A stretch of DNA of 64,000 bases from Verrucomicrobiota bacterium (lineage in GTDB: Bacteria > Verrucomicrobiota > Verrucomicrobiia > Limisphaerales > JAEYXS01): positions 46,370 through 110,369 of the forward strand of contig JAEYXS010000047.1 of NCBI GenBank assembly GCA_023431185.1, written 5' to 3'. This document shows, one piece after another, positions 1 to 9,522 of this stretch. Under the pieces are notes generated by a model. That model made no database searches. It saw only the letters and a list, made by a program, of their open reading frames with translations, and was not told the origin of the DNA. The position numbers were made by a program, and so were the translations under genes. Each line of letters opens with the position of its first letter. Within the stretch, counting starts at the first letter, position 1.

Positions 1-2
1 AC

Positions 3-518
3 CGGCTGAAGCAGGATATCGAGGAGACGACGGGGCAGACGTTCACGAGTTTGAAGTCGCCGAATTGCCCGCCGGACCTGGAGGCGGCATTCCTGGAGAA
101 TGTGAAGCGGGTGGAGACGGAGGGGTGGATCAAGCCGTTCGACAAGCTGGTGGCGAAGGGGTTCGCCTTGCCGGAGCCGGAGACGCTGACGGATGCGGCG
201 CTGACGGCGAAGCTGGTGGAGCTGATCCAGACCTTGGGCAAGCGCGGGTTCTTCCTGCATAACACGAATCATCTGAGTGATCGGGAGTTGTACTCCTATC
301 TGTGGCATGACGGCCTGCGGGAGGAGATCATGCCAGGGGGCGCGTGGCATCTGGACCTGATCGGCAGCGGGAGCGCAGAGGCGGTGCAGGCGTGGTTGCG
401 CTACTATGCGAGTGAGGAGGAGCGCCAAAAGTGGGCGAAGGAATGGCCGGATGACAAAATCCCGCCGCACGAGGAACCGAAGTATCAGCGTGATGCGAAG
501 CTGCCGAAGGGGGACTGA
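3..518 (+). CDS. Hypothetical protein, 5'-truncated by window edge
   Basis: The reading frame is open from base 3 to the TGA at 516-518, so the true start lies before the window. A TTG at 51 is in frame, but coding continues upstream of it. About 171 residues are visible. The protein is soluble and charged, with no signal peptide or membrane segment in the visible part, and has a Trp/Tyr-rich stretch (YSYLWHDGLREE, then WHLDL). I do not recognise a family. It ends 24 bases before a perfect hairpin shared with the convergent icd gene, which supports this stop. Function unknown. Confidence 0.7.
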   Translation, partial: RLKQDIEETTGQTFTSLKSPNCPPDLEAAFLENVKRVETEGWIKPFDKLVAKGFALPEPETLTDAALTAKLVELIQTLGKRGFFLHNTNHLSDRELYSYLWHDGLREEIMPGGAWHLDLIGSGSAEAVQAWLRYYASEEERQKWAKEWPDDKIPPHEEPKYQRDAKLPKGD

Positions 519-541
519 GCGGAAAGCGTTTTCAGAAAAAG

Positions 542-577
542 GAAACAGCGGCTCAGGGTTACCCGAGCCGCTGTTTC
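542..577. terminator. Bidirectional hairpin terminator between convergent genes
   Basis: A perfect 13-bp inverted repeat (GAAACAGCGGCTC ... GAGCCGCTGTTTC) encloses a 10-base loop, AGGGTTACCC, that can itself fold. It sits between the stop of the truncated gene (518) and the stop of icd (601), which converge. T-richness on either side is weak, so its efficiency as an intrinsic terminator is inferred. Confidence 0.75.
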
Positions 578-600
578 ACTAAATGCTTCTGCCTACATCA

Positions 601-1956
601 TCACATGTGCGCGATGATGTTGTCACCGAACTCGGAGCACTTGATCTGCGTGCCGCCTTCCATCAGGCGCGCGAAGTCATAGGTCACGCGCTTGCTGCCG
701 ATGGCGCCGTTCAGACCCTTGATGATGAGGTCGGCCGCTTCCGTCCAGCCCATATAGCGGAGCATCATCTCGCCGGAGAGGACGACCGAGCCGGGGTTCA
801 CCATGTCTTTGCCGGCATACTTCGGCGCGGTGCCGTGCGTGGCTTCGAAGATGGCGTGGCCGCTGACGTAATTGATATTGCCACCAGGAGCGATGCCGAT
901 ACCGCCGACTTGAGCCGCGAGGGCGTCGGAGAGGTAGTCACCGTTCAGGTTCAGCGTAGCGATGACGTCGAAGTCTTCCGGACGCGTGAGCACCTGCTGC
1001 AGCGCGATGTCGGCGATGGCGTCCTTGATGAGGATGGCGCCACCGGCGAGCGCGGCCTTCTGTTCGGCATTGGCGGCTTCTTCGCCCTTTTCCTTCTTGG
1101 TGGCTTCCCATTGGGCCCAAGTATAGACCTTGTCACCGAAGATGCGCTTGGAGGCACCGTAAGCCCAGTCGCGGAAGGCACCTTCCGTGAACTTCATGAT
1201 GTTGCCCTTGTGCACGATGGTCACGCTCTTGCGCTTGTTCGTGATAGCGTAATCCACTGCGGCCTTCATGAGGCGGATGGTGCCGACGGCGGACACCGGC
1301 TTGATACCGATACCGACCTCGACCGGCGGAGCGCCGTGGCCACCGGAGGCCTGCGCCATGTATTCCGCGATCTTCTCCTGCGTTCCGAAACGGATCTTGG
1401 CGAAATCTTTCGGGAATTCCTTGGCAAGGAAGTCCAGCATCTTCTGGGCTTCGGGCGTGCCGCCCTTGAACTCGATACCGGCGTAGATATCTTCCGTGTT
1501 CTCGCGGAAGATGACCATCTCCACCTTTTCCGGGGCCTTCACGGGGCTCGGAACGCCGGTGAAATATTGCACCGGGCGCAGGCAGACGTAGAGGTCCAGC
1601 ATCTGGCGCAGCGCGACGTTCAAAGAACGGATGCCACCGCCGACGGGCGTGGTGAGCGGTCCTTTGATGCCCACGAGGAATTCCTTGAAAGCTTCCACGG
1701 TATCATCCGGCAACCAGTTGTTGTATTGCTTGAACGAGGCTTCACCGGCGGACACTTCCATCCAGGAGATCTTCTTCTGACCGCCGTAGGCTTTCTGCAC
1801 CGCGGCATCGAAGACGCGGACGCTGGCCGCCCAGATGTCCGGGCCCGTGCCGTCACCGCGGATGAACGGGATGATGGGGTTGTTGGGGACTTGGAGGACA
1901 CCCTTGCTGATGGAGATCTTCTCGCCAGCGGGGACAGTGCAGGTCGTGTAGGCCAT
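601..1956 (-). CDS. icd: NADP-dependent isocitrate dehydrogenase
   Basis: The 451-residue protein oxidatively decarboxylates isocitrate to 2-oxoglutarate in the TCA cycle, making NADPH. It matches the E. coli-type homodimeric enzyme throughout. The substrate loop [17 protein letters not shown] is at about 102-118, where Ser111 corresponds to the E. coli phosphorylated Ser113. [13 protein letters not shown] follows, and near the C-terminus [17 protein letters not shown]. The Lys-Tyr after TAP and the downstream Val are the NADP-selecting positions of the family. It is about 35 residues longer than the E. coli enzyme, mainly from a charged Ala/Glu/Lys insertion near 285-305. The ATG at 1956 lacks a clear Shine-Dalgarno. 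No isocitrate lyase or AceK kinase is nearby. Confidence 0.97.
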   Translation of the reverse strand: MAYTTCTVPAGEKISISKGVLQVPNNPIIPFIRGDGTGPDIWAASVRVFDAAVQKAYGGQKKISWMEVSAGEASFKQYNNWLPDDTVEAFKEFLVGIKGPLTTPVGGGIRSLNVALRQMLDLYVCLRPVQYFTGVPSPVKAPEKVEMVIFRENTEDIYAGIEFKGGTPEAQKMLDFLAKEFPKDFAKIRFGTQEKIAEYMAQASGGHGAPPVEVGIGIKPVSAVGTIRLMKAAVDYAITNKRKSVTIVHKGNIMKFTEGAFRDWAYGASKRIFGDKVYTWAQWEATKKEKGEEAANAEQKAALAGGAILIKDAIADIALQQVLTRPEDFDVIATLNLNGDYLSDALAAQVGGIGIAPGGNINYVSGHAIFEATHGTAPKYAGKDMVNPGSVVLSGEMMLRYMGWTEAADLIIKGLNGAIGSKRVTYDFARLMEGGTQIKCSEFGDNIIAHM

Positions 1957-2061
1957 GTGCGTTAATCGTTAGCGTTAAAAATGCGTAGGACGGTTTAACG
2001 GCTCCGGGCAATCGCCGCAAGCGGATTGCGAGCGTTCGGGGCATAAGCCCACCTAAATGGC

Positions 2062-2703
2062 TCAATAATCCCAGTTCCAGTCTTCCCACACGACGAGGTT
2101 CTCCACCTTCCCTTGAGCGTCGAAGCTGGTGCGCAGCAATTCCACTTTGACACCCGTCAGATAGCCCGATTTGATGAAAACCCATTCATAACTCAATTGC
2201 TCATCGAAATAGAGGCTGGTGCTGGTAGGTTCTCCAAACCATGCCTTCAGTTCTGTTAAGGTGGTTTCACCTTCCTTGATGCTACGGGTATCCAAAGTGT
2301 GCGCGATGGTTCCGCCGGCCGCATCCCCATACACACGGCTGTTCCAGACCACATTGCCGCGCGAGTGATGGACTTTGGTCACCTTGCGGTCCGCCGTGTA
2401 TAGAACGGTCAGGCTGTCCACCACTGTCGGCCCGTCATAGCCGGAATCGGCGGGTAGAAAGCGGTAATCTTTCTCCTGTGCCACGAAACGGTCGATGGCC
2501 AGTTCCTTGAAGCCGCGTGCGGAGAAATCAGGTTTGCCGAGGAGCTTGATCACATCATCCCGGGACATGCCTTCGCGCACCTCGCCTTTGGCCGAGACCT
2601 CCAGTTTCTTTCCAGACGTCTGGCAACCACTCAGGATGACTGCCATGACCAGAGTGCTGCACAGCTTGGCCAACCAATTCAACACACGCTCATTCACGGG
2701 CAT
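2062..2703 (-). CDS. Lipoprotein with two BamE/SmpA-like domains
   Basis: From the ATG at 2703 the protein has 213 residues, with a lipoprotein signal: a basic start, hydrophobic core and lipobox LSGC near residue 26. The mature part contains GEVREGMSRDDVIKLLGKPD, the typical opening of a BamE/SmpA/OmlA fold, and a second weaker unit starting LTELKAWFGEPTST. It is probably anchored in the outer membrane. BamE is an accessory of the beta-barrel assembly machine, but the double-domain form here need not have that role. An alternative ATG at 2739 has GAGGAGG only one base upstream, too close to work well, and would put the signal peptide in the middle of a longer N-terminus. It diverges from the NHL gene. 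Confidence 0.7.
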   Translation of the reverse strand: MPVNERVLNWLAKLCSTLVMAVILSGCQTSGKKLEVSAKGEVREGMSRDDVIKLLGKPDFSARGFKELAIDRFVAQEKDYRFLPADSGYDGPTVVDSLTVLYTADRKVTKVHHSRGNVVWNSRVYGDAAGGTIAHTLDTRSIKEGETTLTELKAWFGEPTSTSLYFDEQLSYEWVFIKSGYLTGVKVELLRTSFDAQGKVENLVVWEDWNWDY

Positions 2704-2861
2704 ATAACGCTTTCTAAAATTAGATTGTTCTGGGTCCATGCCTCCTCAGAGGATCGAATGGTTTTATTTTCTCGCTTAACGACCGCCAAGGCAAGCGTAA
2801 GCTGTGGCTCCCCTCAGCTTTCTTGTTTATTCCTATGGGAAGAACCGGTAAACATCTCCCC

Positions 2862-3920
2862 ATGACCACCCATTTATCGCGTTTGCTGGTTGCTGGTGTT
2901 TTGGCGGCTTCGGCCATGATAGCCCAGGCGGAGCGTATCGTCCTGGTAGCCGGCGCAGGCAAAGACGCTGTCGGCATCCCGGCGTTGGAGGCCAAGCTCA
3001 AAGAACCTTTCGGCACGGAGTTCGACAGTGCCGGGAACATGTGGATCGTGGAGATGGTCTCTGGCAACCGCCTGCTCATGGTGGACGCCAAGGGCACGCT
3101 CACCCATGTGGCTGGGCAGTTGAAGCCGGGTGATTCCGGTGATGGCGGTCCCGCCCTGGCCGCGCAGTTCAATGGCCCGCATAACCTCGCCGTGCTGCCG
3201 GATGGCAATGTGCTCATCGGCGACACGTGGAATGGCCGCGTGCGCAAAGTGGATGTGAAGTCCGGCAAGGTGACGAGCATCGCGGGTTTCAATGTGACCG
3301 GGCCCAAGGCCAGAGGTTCGGGCCCGTATTGCATCACTTTGGATTTCACCGGCACCCAGCTTTACATCGCGGACCTGCGACGGGTGCATGTCATTGATCT
3401 TAAGACGGGCAAATCCAAGGTCGTGGCGGGCAACGGGCAGAAGGGTGTGCCGGCGGATGGAGCCGTCGCGACGGAAGCCCCCTTGGTCGATCCGCGCGCT
3501 GCGGCGGCTGACCGTCTGGGCAACGTCTATATCCTCGAGCGTGGCGGCAACGCCCTCCGCGTGGTGGACAGGGAGGGGAAGATCAAAACGGTGGTGAACG
3601 CCAGCGGCAAGAAAGGTGGCACGGGTGATGGCGGTCCCGCGCTGGAAGCCACGATGAACGGGCCGAAACACCTGTGCATCGACAAGGACAACAGCGTGAT
3701 CATCGCGGATGCCGAGAGCCATCTGATCCGCCGTTATCAACCGAAGGATGGGATGATCACACGCATCGCGGGCACGGGAGTAAAAGGCAACGCCGGGGTG
3801 GGCGGTGATCCGAAGAAAGTGCAACTGGCGCGTCCGCATGGCGTGACGGTGCATCCGAAGACGGGTGAGCTTTACATCACGGACAGCTACAATGACCGGG
3901 TGTTGAAGATTGTGCCCTAA
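2862..3920 (+). CDS. Secreted NHL-repeat beta-propeller protein
   Basis: The start at 2862 gives a clean Sec signal peptide (MTTHLSRLLVAGVLAASAMIAQA) on a protein of about 352 residues. The mature protein is a run of NHL-type blades, with repeated patterns such as GDSGDGGPALAAQFNGPHNLAV, GTGDGGPALEATMNGPKHL and LARPHGVTVHPKTGELYITDSYNDRV. It should fold as a six-bladed propeller like SMP-30/gluconolactonase or peptidyl-glycine lyase propellers. The substrate cannot be told from sequence. An in-frame ATG at 2823 would add 13 residues before the signal and is less likely. It is probably periplasmic or extracellular. Confidence 0.85.
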   Translation: MTTHLSRLLVAGVLAASAMIAQAERIVLVAGAGKDAVGIPALEAKLKEPFGTEFDSAGNMWIVEMVSGNRLLMVDAKGTLTHVAGQLKPGDSGDGGPALAAQFNGPHNLAVLPDGNVLIGDTWNGRVRKVDVKSGKVTSIAGFNVTGPKARGSGPYCITLDFTGTQLYIADLRRVHVIDLKTGKSKVVAGNGQKGVPADGAVATEAPLVDPRAAAADRLGNVYILERGGNALRVVDREGKIKTVVNASGKKGGTGDGGPALEATMNGPKHLCIDKDNSVIIADAESHLIRRYQPKDGMITRIAGTGVKGNAGVGGDPKKVQLARPHGVTVHPKTGELYITDSYNDRVLKIVP

Positions 3921-3921
3921 T

Positions 3922-3990
3922 CGGTAGCCGCGTGATGAGGCTCCACCATTGGTTGAACTCAGTCAGAGCCTCCTTACTTCGGCTGCTACG
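3922..3990. repeat. Imperfect inverted repeat, GTAGC family
   Basis: Arms CGGTAGC...GAGGCTC (3922-3943) and GAGCCTC...GCTGCTACG (3966-3990) are imperfect reverse complements around a 22-base centre. It fills the gap between the NHL stop and the sigma-factor start. It may act as a terminator, but its shape (two arms with non-identical inner parts) is more like a dispersed repeat element. A possible short relative lies at 52562-52586. Confidence 0.5.
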
Positions 3991-4000
3991 AATTTGAACC

Positions 4001-4750
4001 ATGACCAGCACTCACGATAAAGCCGAGACCGTGCTTGGCGCCGCACGCGAGTTTGCCACCACGCGCTGGAGCGTGGTCATGGCGGCGGGCACACCGGCTT
4101 CGCCGCGTTCAGCGGATGCGCTGGCGCAGCTTTGCCAGGCCTATTGGTATCCGCTCTACGCCTATGTGCGGCGGCAGGGGCACAGCGCCCATGATGCGCA
4201 GGATCTCACACAGGAGTTTTTCACCCGCTTGCTGGAGAAGAACTATCTTGCCGCCGTAAGCCGGGAGAAAGGCCGCTTTCGTTCGTTCCTCCTCGCCGCG
4301 CTCAAACACTTCCTCGCGAATGAATGGGACAAGGCCCGCGCACTGAAACGTGGTGGCGGACAGGAGATCATCCATCTGGATGCGCACGATGCCGAGACCC
4401 GATACAGCCTGGAACCCAAGGAAGTGCTCTCCGCCGACAAGATCTACGAGCGCCGCTGGGCGATGCTGCTGCTGGACCGCGTCTTGAACCGGTTGCGTGA
4501 AGAGCAGGTGGCTGCGGGCAAGGGCGAACAGTTCGACCTGCTCAAGACGTGTCTGCTGGGTGAGCGTTCCTCGGTGCCGTATCTGGAACTGGCCGGGCAA
4601 CTCCGAATGACGGAGGGGAATGTGAAAGTGACTGTACACCGTCTGCGCCAGCGTTACCGGGAATTGCTGCGGGCGGAGATCGCCGAGACCGTTGCTTCCC
4701 CGGCCGATGTGGACGAAGAATTGCGACAGTTGTTCGCGGCCTTGAGTTGA
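4001..4750 (+). CDS. ECF-type RNA polymerase sigma factor
   Basis: The 249-residue cytoplasmic protein has sigma region 2 (about 40-100: YWYPLYAYVRRQGHSAHDAQDLTQEFF) and a region 4 helix-turn-helix near 195-225 (LRMTEGNVKVTVHRLRQRYRELL). The long linker and the opening FATTRWSVV are typical of the Planctomycetes/Verrucomicrobia ECF groups found beside Ser/Thr kinases. It directs RNA polymerase to a dedicated promoter set that cannot be deduced here. No anti-sigma factor is adjacent. The next gene is a membrane Ser/Thr kinase on the same strand, so control by phosphorylation is a reasonable inference, not something shown by the sequence. Confidence 0.88.
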   Translation: MTSTHDKAETVLGAAREFATTRWSVVMAAGTPASPRSADALAQLCQAYWYPLYAYVRRQGHSAHDAQDLTQEFFTRLLEKNYLAAVSREKGRFRSFLLAALKHFLANEWDKARALKRGGGQEIIHLDAHDAETRYSLEPKEVLSADKIYERRWAMLLLDRVLNRLREEQVAAGKGEQFDLLKTCLLGERSSVPYLELAGQLRMTEGNVKVTVHRLRQRYRELLRAEIAETVASPADVDEELRQLFAALS

Positions 4751-4751
4751 C

Positions 4752-4776
4752 GGGGCGCGACTCTGTGAGTCGCAGC
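4752..4776 (+). repeat. REP-like palindrome, copy 1 (left of pair 1)
   Basis: GGGGCGCG followed by ACTCTGTGAGT and CGCAGC. The stem CGACTC/GAGTCG is palindromic. An inverted copy lies at 4837-4861, giving a pair in the gap between the sigma factor and the kinase. Confidence 0.7.
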
Positions 4777-4836
4777 GGGTCCGAAGCAATGAATACGGCA
4801 CAGATCATTCGCGGGTTCCGTTGGCAAGGCGGAGCC

Positions 4837-4861
4837 GCTGCGGGTCACAGACCCGCGCCCC
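4837..4861 (-). repeat. REP-like palindrome, copy 2 (right of pair 1)
   Basis: Reverse complement orientation of the element at 4752. On the minus strand it reads GGGGCGCGG, GTCTGTGACC, CGCAGC. The stem bases differ from copy 1 (GTC/GAC versus CTC/GAG), yet both halves changed together, so pairing is kept. Confidence 0.7.
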
Positions 4862-4944
4862 AAGCAGGGAAAAGATTTCCTGTAACCTTGCCCGGGGAAA
4901 TCTTCTGTAAGGGGTGAAGCCGGGCTGTGCCTGGCGACACAAAC

Positions 4945-7017
4945 ATGAACATAGTTGCATATCCTTTTTTGGCATTCGGTTTGGGCGTGGTGGAAATCAT
5001 CATCATCCTCATGGTGATGGCGGTGATGGTCGCCGCCGTCATCGCCATCGTTGTTGCCATCGTCGTGGGCATTCGCAAGAAATCACCGGTCACGCCACCT
5101 CTTCCGGCGACACCACCACCGGCTCACTTGTCTGCCACCGTCCGCCTTTGCCCTAAATGCGGCAAATCATTGGAAACCGATGCCCCGCAAGGTCTTTGCC
5201 CGGCCTGCCTGATGCGGGGGGCCTTCACCACCGCACCGGGTTCTGATATGGGAACCGGTGACAAGGCGCCGCCATTACCGTCCGACCTCGCGGCACACTT
5301 TCCCCAACTTGAGATACTGGAACTGCTCGGCCAAGGCGGCATGGGCATGGTGTACAAGGCGCGCCAGCCGCAATTGGACCGCATCGTGGCCTTGAAGATA
5401 TTGCCCATCCGCGACTCCAGCGATCCGGCGTTTGCGGAACGCTTCTCCCGGGAAGCGCGGGCGCTCGCCAAGCTGAATCATCCGAACATCGTGTCGGTGC
5501 ATGATTTTGGGCAGACGGGCAGTTACTGCTATTTCATCATGGAGTTCGTGGATGGCGTGAATCTGCGCCAGATGGAGCAGACGCAACGTCTTACGCCCGA
5601 GCAGGCCATCGACATCATCCCGAAGATCTGCGACGCGCTCCAGTACGCGCACGACGAAGGCGTGGTGCACCGTGACATCAAGCCAGGCAACATCCTCATC
5701 GATAAAAAAGGCCGTGTGAAGATCGCGGACTTTGGCCTCGCCAAGCTGCTTGGCAAGAATGAGGGCGATGCACATCTCACGCAGTCCAATGTCGTGATGG
5801 GCACGCCGCATTACATGGCACCCGAGCAGATGAACAACCCGCTCACGGTGGATCACCGCGCGGACATCTATTCCTTGGGCGTGGTTTTTTACGAGATGCT
5901 TACCGGTGAGTTGCCCATTGGCCGCTTTGCGCCGCCTTCGCAAAAGGTGCAGATGGATGTGCGCCTGGATGAAGTGGTCTTGCGCACACTGGAGAGTGAA
6001 CCTGCTAGGCGTTACCAGCACGTGAGCGAAGTGCGCAGTGATGTGGAATCCATTTCTGGCATCATGGAGAAGTTGCCGCCGGCGATGCGCTACGCCATGG
6101 GCGGCGAGTATCGTTCGGAGACGATGATCGGCGGTCTGCCGCTCCTGCATATCGCGTGGGGCATGGATATGGCCACCGGCAAGAAACGTGTCGCGCGCGG
6201 CATCATCGCCATCGGTGATGTGGCACATGGCACCTTTGCCTTCGGCGGTTTTGCGAAAGGCGGGTTCGCTTTTGGTGGCGTGGCCGTGGGCGTGGTGGCG
6301 GTCGGTGGTGTGGGCGTGGGGCTGATCTCCTTCTCGGGTTTGGCGATCGCTTTGCTTTTCGCCTATGGCGGTTTTGCCATCAGCGGCATCGCCGTGGGCG
6401 GATTTGCCTTGGGCTATTATGCGAATGGTGGGGCGGCTTTCGGTATGTATCCGCTGGGGGCGAATATCCAGAGCCCGGAGGCCCGGGAATTCTTCCGTGG
6501 CTGGTTGGGACCATGGTTGAACTGGGTGCTCATGGCGCTGGTGGTGCCTTCATTCGTGGTGCCGCTGCTGGCGAACATCTTCACCCGTGGCCGGCTGGCC
6601 GCCCAGTTCGCGGGGGACACGAAGACGGCAGGTGCCGTTCCTGCCGAGGTGTTGCAAAAGCTGCGCACACCGGCGCTCGCTTTGACCGTTGTGGCGGTGC
6701 TGGAGTGGGTGGCGCTGGTGGCGTTGAGCATTCCCTTGGCCTATTGGGGGATGAGCCATGACCGGCAGGCACCCGCTGAGGCGCTTCTTGGAGTGACGGG
6801 GCCGGTCTTGCCCGTCATCGCCATAATGCTGCTGGGCATGTCGACACTGATGCTTTGGGGTGCGGCGAAGATGCGGCAGGGCGAAGGCTATGGCTTGGCC
6901 ATCTTGGCGTGCATCCTGGCCATGGTGATGGCCCCGGCGAACCTCATCGGTCTGCCGGTCGGCATCTGGGCCTTGGTCGTCCTGCTGCGTCCGGAAGTGA
7001 AGGCGGCGTTCCGTTAA
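4945..7017 (+). CDS. Membrane-anchored Ser/Thr protein kinase with zinc ribbon
   Basis: Taking the ATG at 4945 gives about 690 residues. Order of parts: a hydrophobic N-terminal anchor (about 8-42), a zinc-ribbon-like Cys set (CPKC near 69-72 and CPAC near 85-88), then a Hanks-type kinase with glycine loop LGQGGMGMVY (about 127), VALKIL lysine, HRDIKPGN (about 242), DFGLAK (about 262) and APEQ. The C-terminal third is a Gly/Ala/Phe repeat (GGFAKGGFAFGGVAVG...) about 80 residues long, followed by several membrane helices. It phosphorylates Ser/Thr on unknown targets. The upstream ECF sigma gene is the obvious candidate partner. A GTG at 4927, with AAGGGG some 12 bases upstream, is an alternative start. 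Confidence 0.9.
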   Translation: MNIVAYPFLAFGLGVVEIIIILMVMAVMVAAVIAIVVAIVVGIRKKSPVTPPLPATPPPAHLSATVRLCPKCGKSLETDAPQGLCPACLMRGAFTTAPGSDMGTGDKAPPLPSDLAAHFPQLEILELLGQGGMGMVYKARQPQLDRIVALKILPIRDSSDPAFAERFSREARALAKLNHPNIVSVHDFGQTGSYCYFIMEFVDGVNLRQMEQTQRLTPEQAIDIIPKICDALQYAHDEGVVHRDIKPGNILIDKKGRVKIADFGLAKLLGKNEGDAHLTQSNVVMGTPHYMAPEQMNNPLTVDHRADIYSLGVVFYEMLTGELPIGRFAPPSQKVQMDVRLDEVVLRTLESEPARRYQHVSEVRSDVESISGIMEKLPPAMRYAMGGEYRSETMIGGLPLLHIAWGMDMATGKKRVARGIIAIGDVAHGTFAFGGFAKGGFAFGGVAVGVVAVGGVGVGLISFSGLAIALLFAYGGFAISGIAVGGFALGYYANGGAAFGMYPLGANIQSPEAREFFRGWLGPWLNWVLMALVVPSFVVPLLANIFTRGRLAAQFAGDTKTAGAVPAEVLQKLRTPALALTVVAVLEWVALVALSIPLAYWGMSHDRQAPAEALLGVTGPVLPVIAIMLLGMSTLMLWGAAKMRQGEGYGLAILACILAMVMAPANLIGLPVGIWALVVLLRPEVKAAFR

Positions 7018-7040
7018 ATCTCAGGTGTTCCCTTGAATTT

Positions 7041-7061
7041 TAGACCGGCTTTTCCGGTCTA
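7041..7061. terminator. Hairpin after kinase gene
   Basis: TAGACCGG and CCGGTCTA form an 8-bp stem around CTTTT, 24 bases after the kinase stop. Only a short A/T-rich tail follows, so its strength is uncertain. Confidence 0.5.
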
Positions 7062-7131
7062 ATTTCTGAAAACGGATTTGCCACGCGCCAAAAAGCTGAC
7101 ACCTTAGCGGCCAATCCAATACCTGATACTC

Positions 7132-9498
7132 ATGGAACGCCGAAAGTTTATCGCTGCCGTCATGGGGGCCGCTCTTGTCACCACCTCGGTGCTGGCCCAG
7201 AACGCCCCCAATGCCAACGAAAAGAAAGCCGCCCCCAAACAGGCCAGACCTGAGGTCACCTCGACCAAGTGGGATGCCATGGATGTGGGCCCCTTCTTTT
7301 CCGGCTACCTCCTCACCCAGCCCGTGAATGGCAAGACCCAGTCCGGCCAGATGCTTGCGCTCAAGACCATCTCCCTCAAGCTGGCCCCGGACAACAAAGC
7401 TTCCGCCGCGTTCGATACCCAACTCATGCGTATGGCCTATGCGTGGACGGATGGCTTCATCAAGCTGCCCGTCAAACGAGATGGTCTGGAAGGTTTCCCC
7501 GAGGTCATCGGTAACACCGTTTTCGCCACCCAACGCATCCCCGGCTGGGCGGATACCAAGGGCAGCTTTACCGATCCGCGCGCGAAGTACGAAGGGCAAG
7601 GCGAGCCGGTCGGACCCATGCCGCATGCCTGGCTCAAGTGGCGTGGCCTGCATCTGAATGGCGACAAGGTCGTGCTCTCCTACCTCGTGAACGGCGCGGG
7701 CGTACTGGAGCATCCCTCGGCCGAATTCAGCAACGGCCAGACGGTTATCACGCGCACCTTCTCGATGGAGCCGACGAAGAATGAGAACGTCCTGTTCCTC
7801 TTCGATGCGCCGCAAGCCACGCCCAAGGTGGAAGGGAACAAGATCACGTTGACGACCAAGGATGGCAGCGCCTCTCTCATCGCCAGCCTCAGTGGCAACT
7901 CAGCCGGCAAACTGGAAGCGAGCCCGGAAGGCCGCGTACTGCTGCGCCTGCCTGCGGGCAAAGAGACGGATTTCAAAATCTCCATCTGGAGCGGTCCCAC
8001 GGCCAATGCCGCAGCCGCCCAGTCCGCACTGCAAGCTGCGGCGAAGCTTGCGGATGTCAAAGCTCTCACCAAAGCGGGCCCGGCCCGCTGGACCACGCCC
8101 GTCACCACCCAAGGCAAACTCGGCAAGGATGAAGGCCCCTACACCGTGGACACCATCACCGTCCCGGAGGAAAACCCGTGGAAGTCATGGATCCGTTGCA
8201 GCGGCTTCGATTTCTTCAGCGATGGCCGCGTCGCCCTGTGCTCGGTGAGTGGTGACGTGTGGATCGTCTCCGGCATCGATGCCAGCTTGAACAAACTGAC
8301 CTGGAAACGGTACGCCACCGGCCTCTTCCAGCCGCTCGGCCTGAAGATCGTGAAAGACCAGGTCTATGTGCTGGGGCGCGATCAGATCACGCGTTTCACG
8401 GACTCCAACAAGGACGGTGAAGCGGACTACTACGAGAACTTCAACAACGACGTCAGCATCACGTCCCACTACCATGAGTTCTGCCTGAACTTGGAGACGG
8501 ACACCGCGGGTAATTTCTATTTCATCAAGGGCGGCAACCTCGGCCCCGCCAAGATCCCTCATCACGGCACCATGAACCGCGTGAGCAAGGACGGCTCCAA
8601 ACTGGAGATTGTCGCTACCGGTCATCGCGCACCGAACGGCATGAGCGTGGGACCGAAGAACCAGCTCACCTCCAGTGACAACGAAGGCAACTGGGTGCCC
8701 GCCAGCCGCGTGAACTGGGTGAAAGAAGGCGGCTTCTACGGCCACGTCTTCACCGGCCATCGCACTCCGCCGCCGACCGACCACGACAAACCGCTCTTCT
8801 GGCTCCCGCATCAGATGGACAATTCCTCCGGCGGCCAGGTCTGGGTGACCAGCGAGAAATGGGGCCCGTTCAGCGGCGATCTGTTGCACGCCTCCTACGG
8901 TAAGTGCTCCCTCTTCAAGGTCATGTATGAGGATGTGGAAGGCCAGATGCAGGGTGCAGTGGTCCGCTTTCCGCTGAACTTCGATTCCGGCATCATGCGC
9001 GGTCATTTCAGCCCGTTTGATGGCCAGCTCTACCTGGCGGGTCTGCGCGTATGGCAATCCAGCGGTGCACGCGAAGGCGCCTTCCAACGCGTCCGCTACA
9101 CCGGCAAACCCGTGAACATGCCCAAGGAACTGCATGTGAAACCGAATGGCATCGAGCTCACGTTCACCAACCCGCTCGATGCGGAACTGGCCAAAGACCC
9201 GGAGAACTACGCCCTCGACCAGTGGAATTACAAGTGGGCGCAGGAATACGGTTCCAAGATGTATTCCGTTGTCGATCCCACCAAAACTCTCGGTGACAAG
9301 GGACAGAGCACCTTCAAGGGCGAGGATGTGAAGATCAACGCCATCAAGCTCTCCAACGGCAACAAGACCGTGTTCCTCGAGATCTCGGATGTGAAGCCCG
9401 TGATGCAATACCGCATCCGCTACAACCTCGACTCCGCCGACGGCGAACTCGTCCGCCAGGAGATCTACGGCACCATCAACAAAGTGCCGAAGAGATAA
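7132..9498 (+). CDS. Secreted DUF6797-like protein with beta-propeller
   Basis: The 788-residue protein starts MERRKFIAAVMGAALVTTSVLA, a Sec signal with a twin-basic n-region. The N-terminal half (about 40-330) resembles the domain annotated DUF6797 in Verrucomicrobia and Planctomycetes, with PVGPMPHAWLKWRGLHL. From about 350 comes a glucose-dehydrogenase-like propeller (FDFFSDGRVALCSVSGDVW, TRFTDSNKDGEADYYENF, GHRAPNGMSVGP). The C-terminus (about 665-785) looks like an Ig/Big-type sandwich. It is probably an exported sugar or polymer dehydrogenase or a binding protein. No haem CxxCH motif is seen. Enzyme activity is not assignable. A strong bidirectional terminator follows. Confidence 0.75.
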   Translation: MERRKFIAAVMGAALVTTSVLAQNAPNANEKKAAPKQARPEVTSTKWDAMDVGPFFSGYLLTQPVNGKTQSGQMLALKTISLKLAPDNKASAAFDTQLMRMAYAWTDGFIKLPVKRDGLEGFPEVIGNTVFATQRIPGWADTKGSFTDPRAKYEGQGEPVGPMPHAWLKWRGLHLNGDKVVLSYLVNGAGVLEHPSAEFSNGQTVITRTFSMEPTKNENVLFLFDAPQATPKVEGNKITLTTKDGSASLIASLSGNSAGKLEASPEGRVLLRLPAGKETDFKISIWSGPTANAAAAQSALQAAAKLADVKALTKAGPARWTTPVTTQGKLGKDEGPYTVDTITVPEENPWKSWIRCSGFDFFSDGRVALCSVSGDVWIVSGIDASLNKLTWKRYATGLFQPLGLKIVKDQVYVLGRDQITRFTDSNKDGEADYYENFNNDVSITSHYHEFCLNLETDTAGNFYFIKGGNLGPAKIPHHGTMNRVSKDGSKLEIVATGHRAPNGMSVGPKNQLTSSDNEGNWVPASRVNWVKEGGFYGHVFTGHRTPPPTDHDKPLFWLPHQMDNSSGGQVWVTSEKWGPFSGDLLHASYGKCSLFKVMYEDVEGQMQGAVVRFPLNFDSGIMRGHFSPFDGQLYLAGLRVWQSSGAREGAFQRVRYTGKPVNMPKELHVKPNGIELTFTNPLDAELAKDPENYALDQWNYKWAQEYGSKMYSVVDPTKTLGDKGQSTFKGEDVKINAIKLSNGNKTVFLEISDVKPVMQYRIRYNLDSADGELVRQEIYGTINKVPKR

Positions 9499-9522
9499 GC
9501 GGCTTCAGCCAGTTTGAAACAG

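Noticed and set aside
583..1965. 460-residue open frame opposite icd
   Set aside because: It runs antisense to a clear isocitrate dehydrogenase and has no family motif; an effect of high GC codon use.
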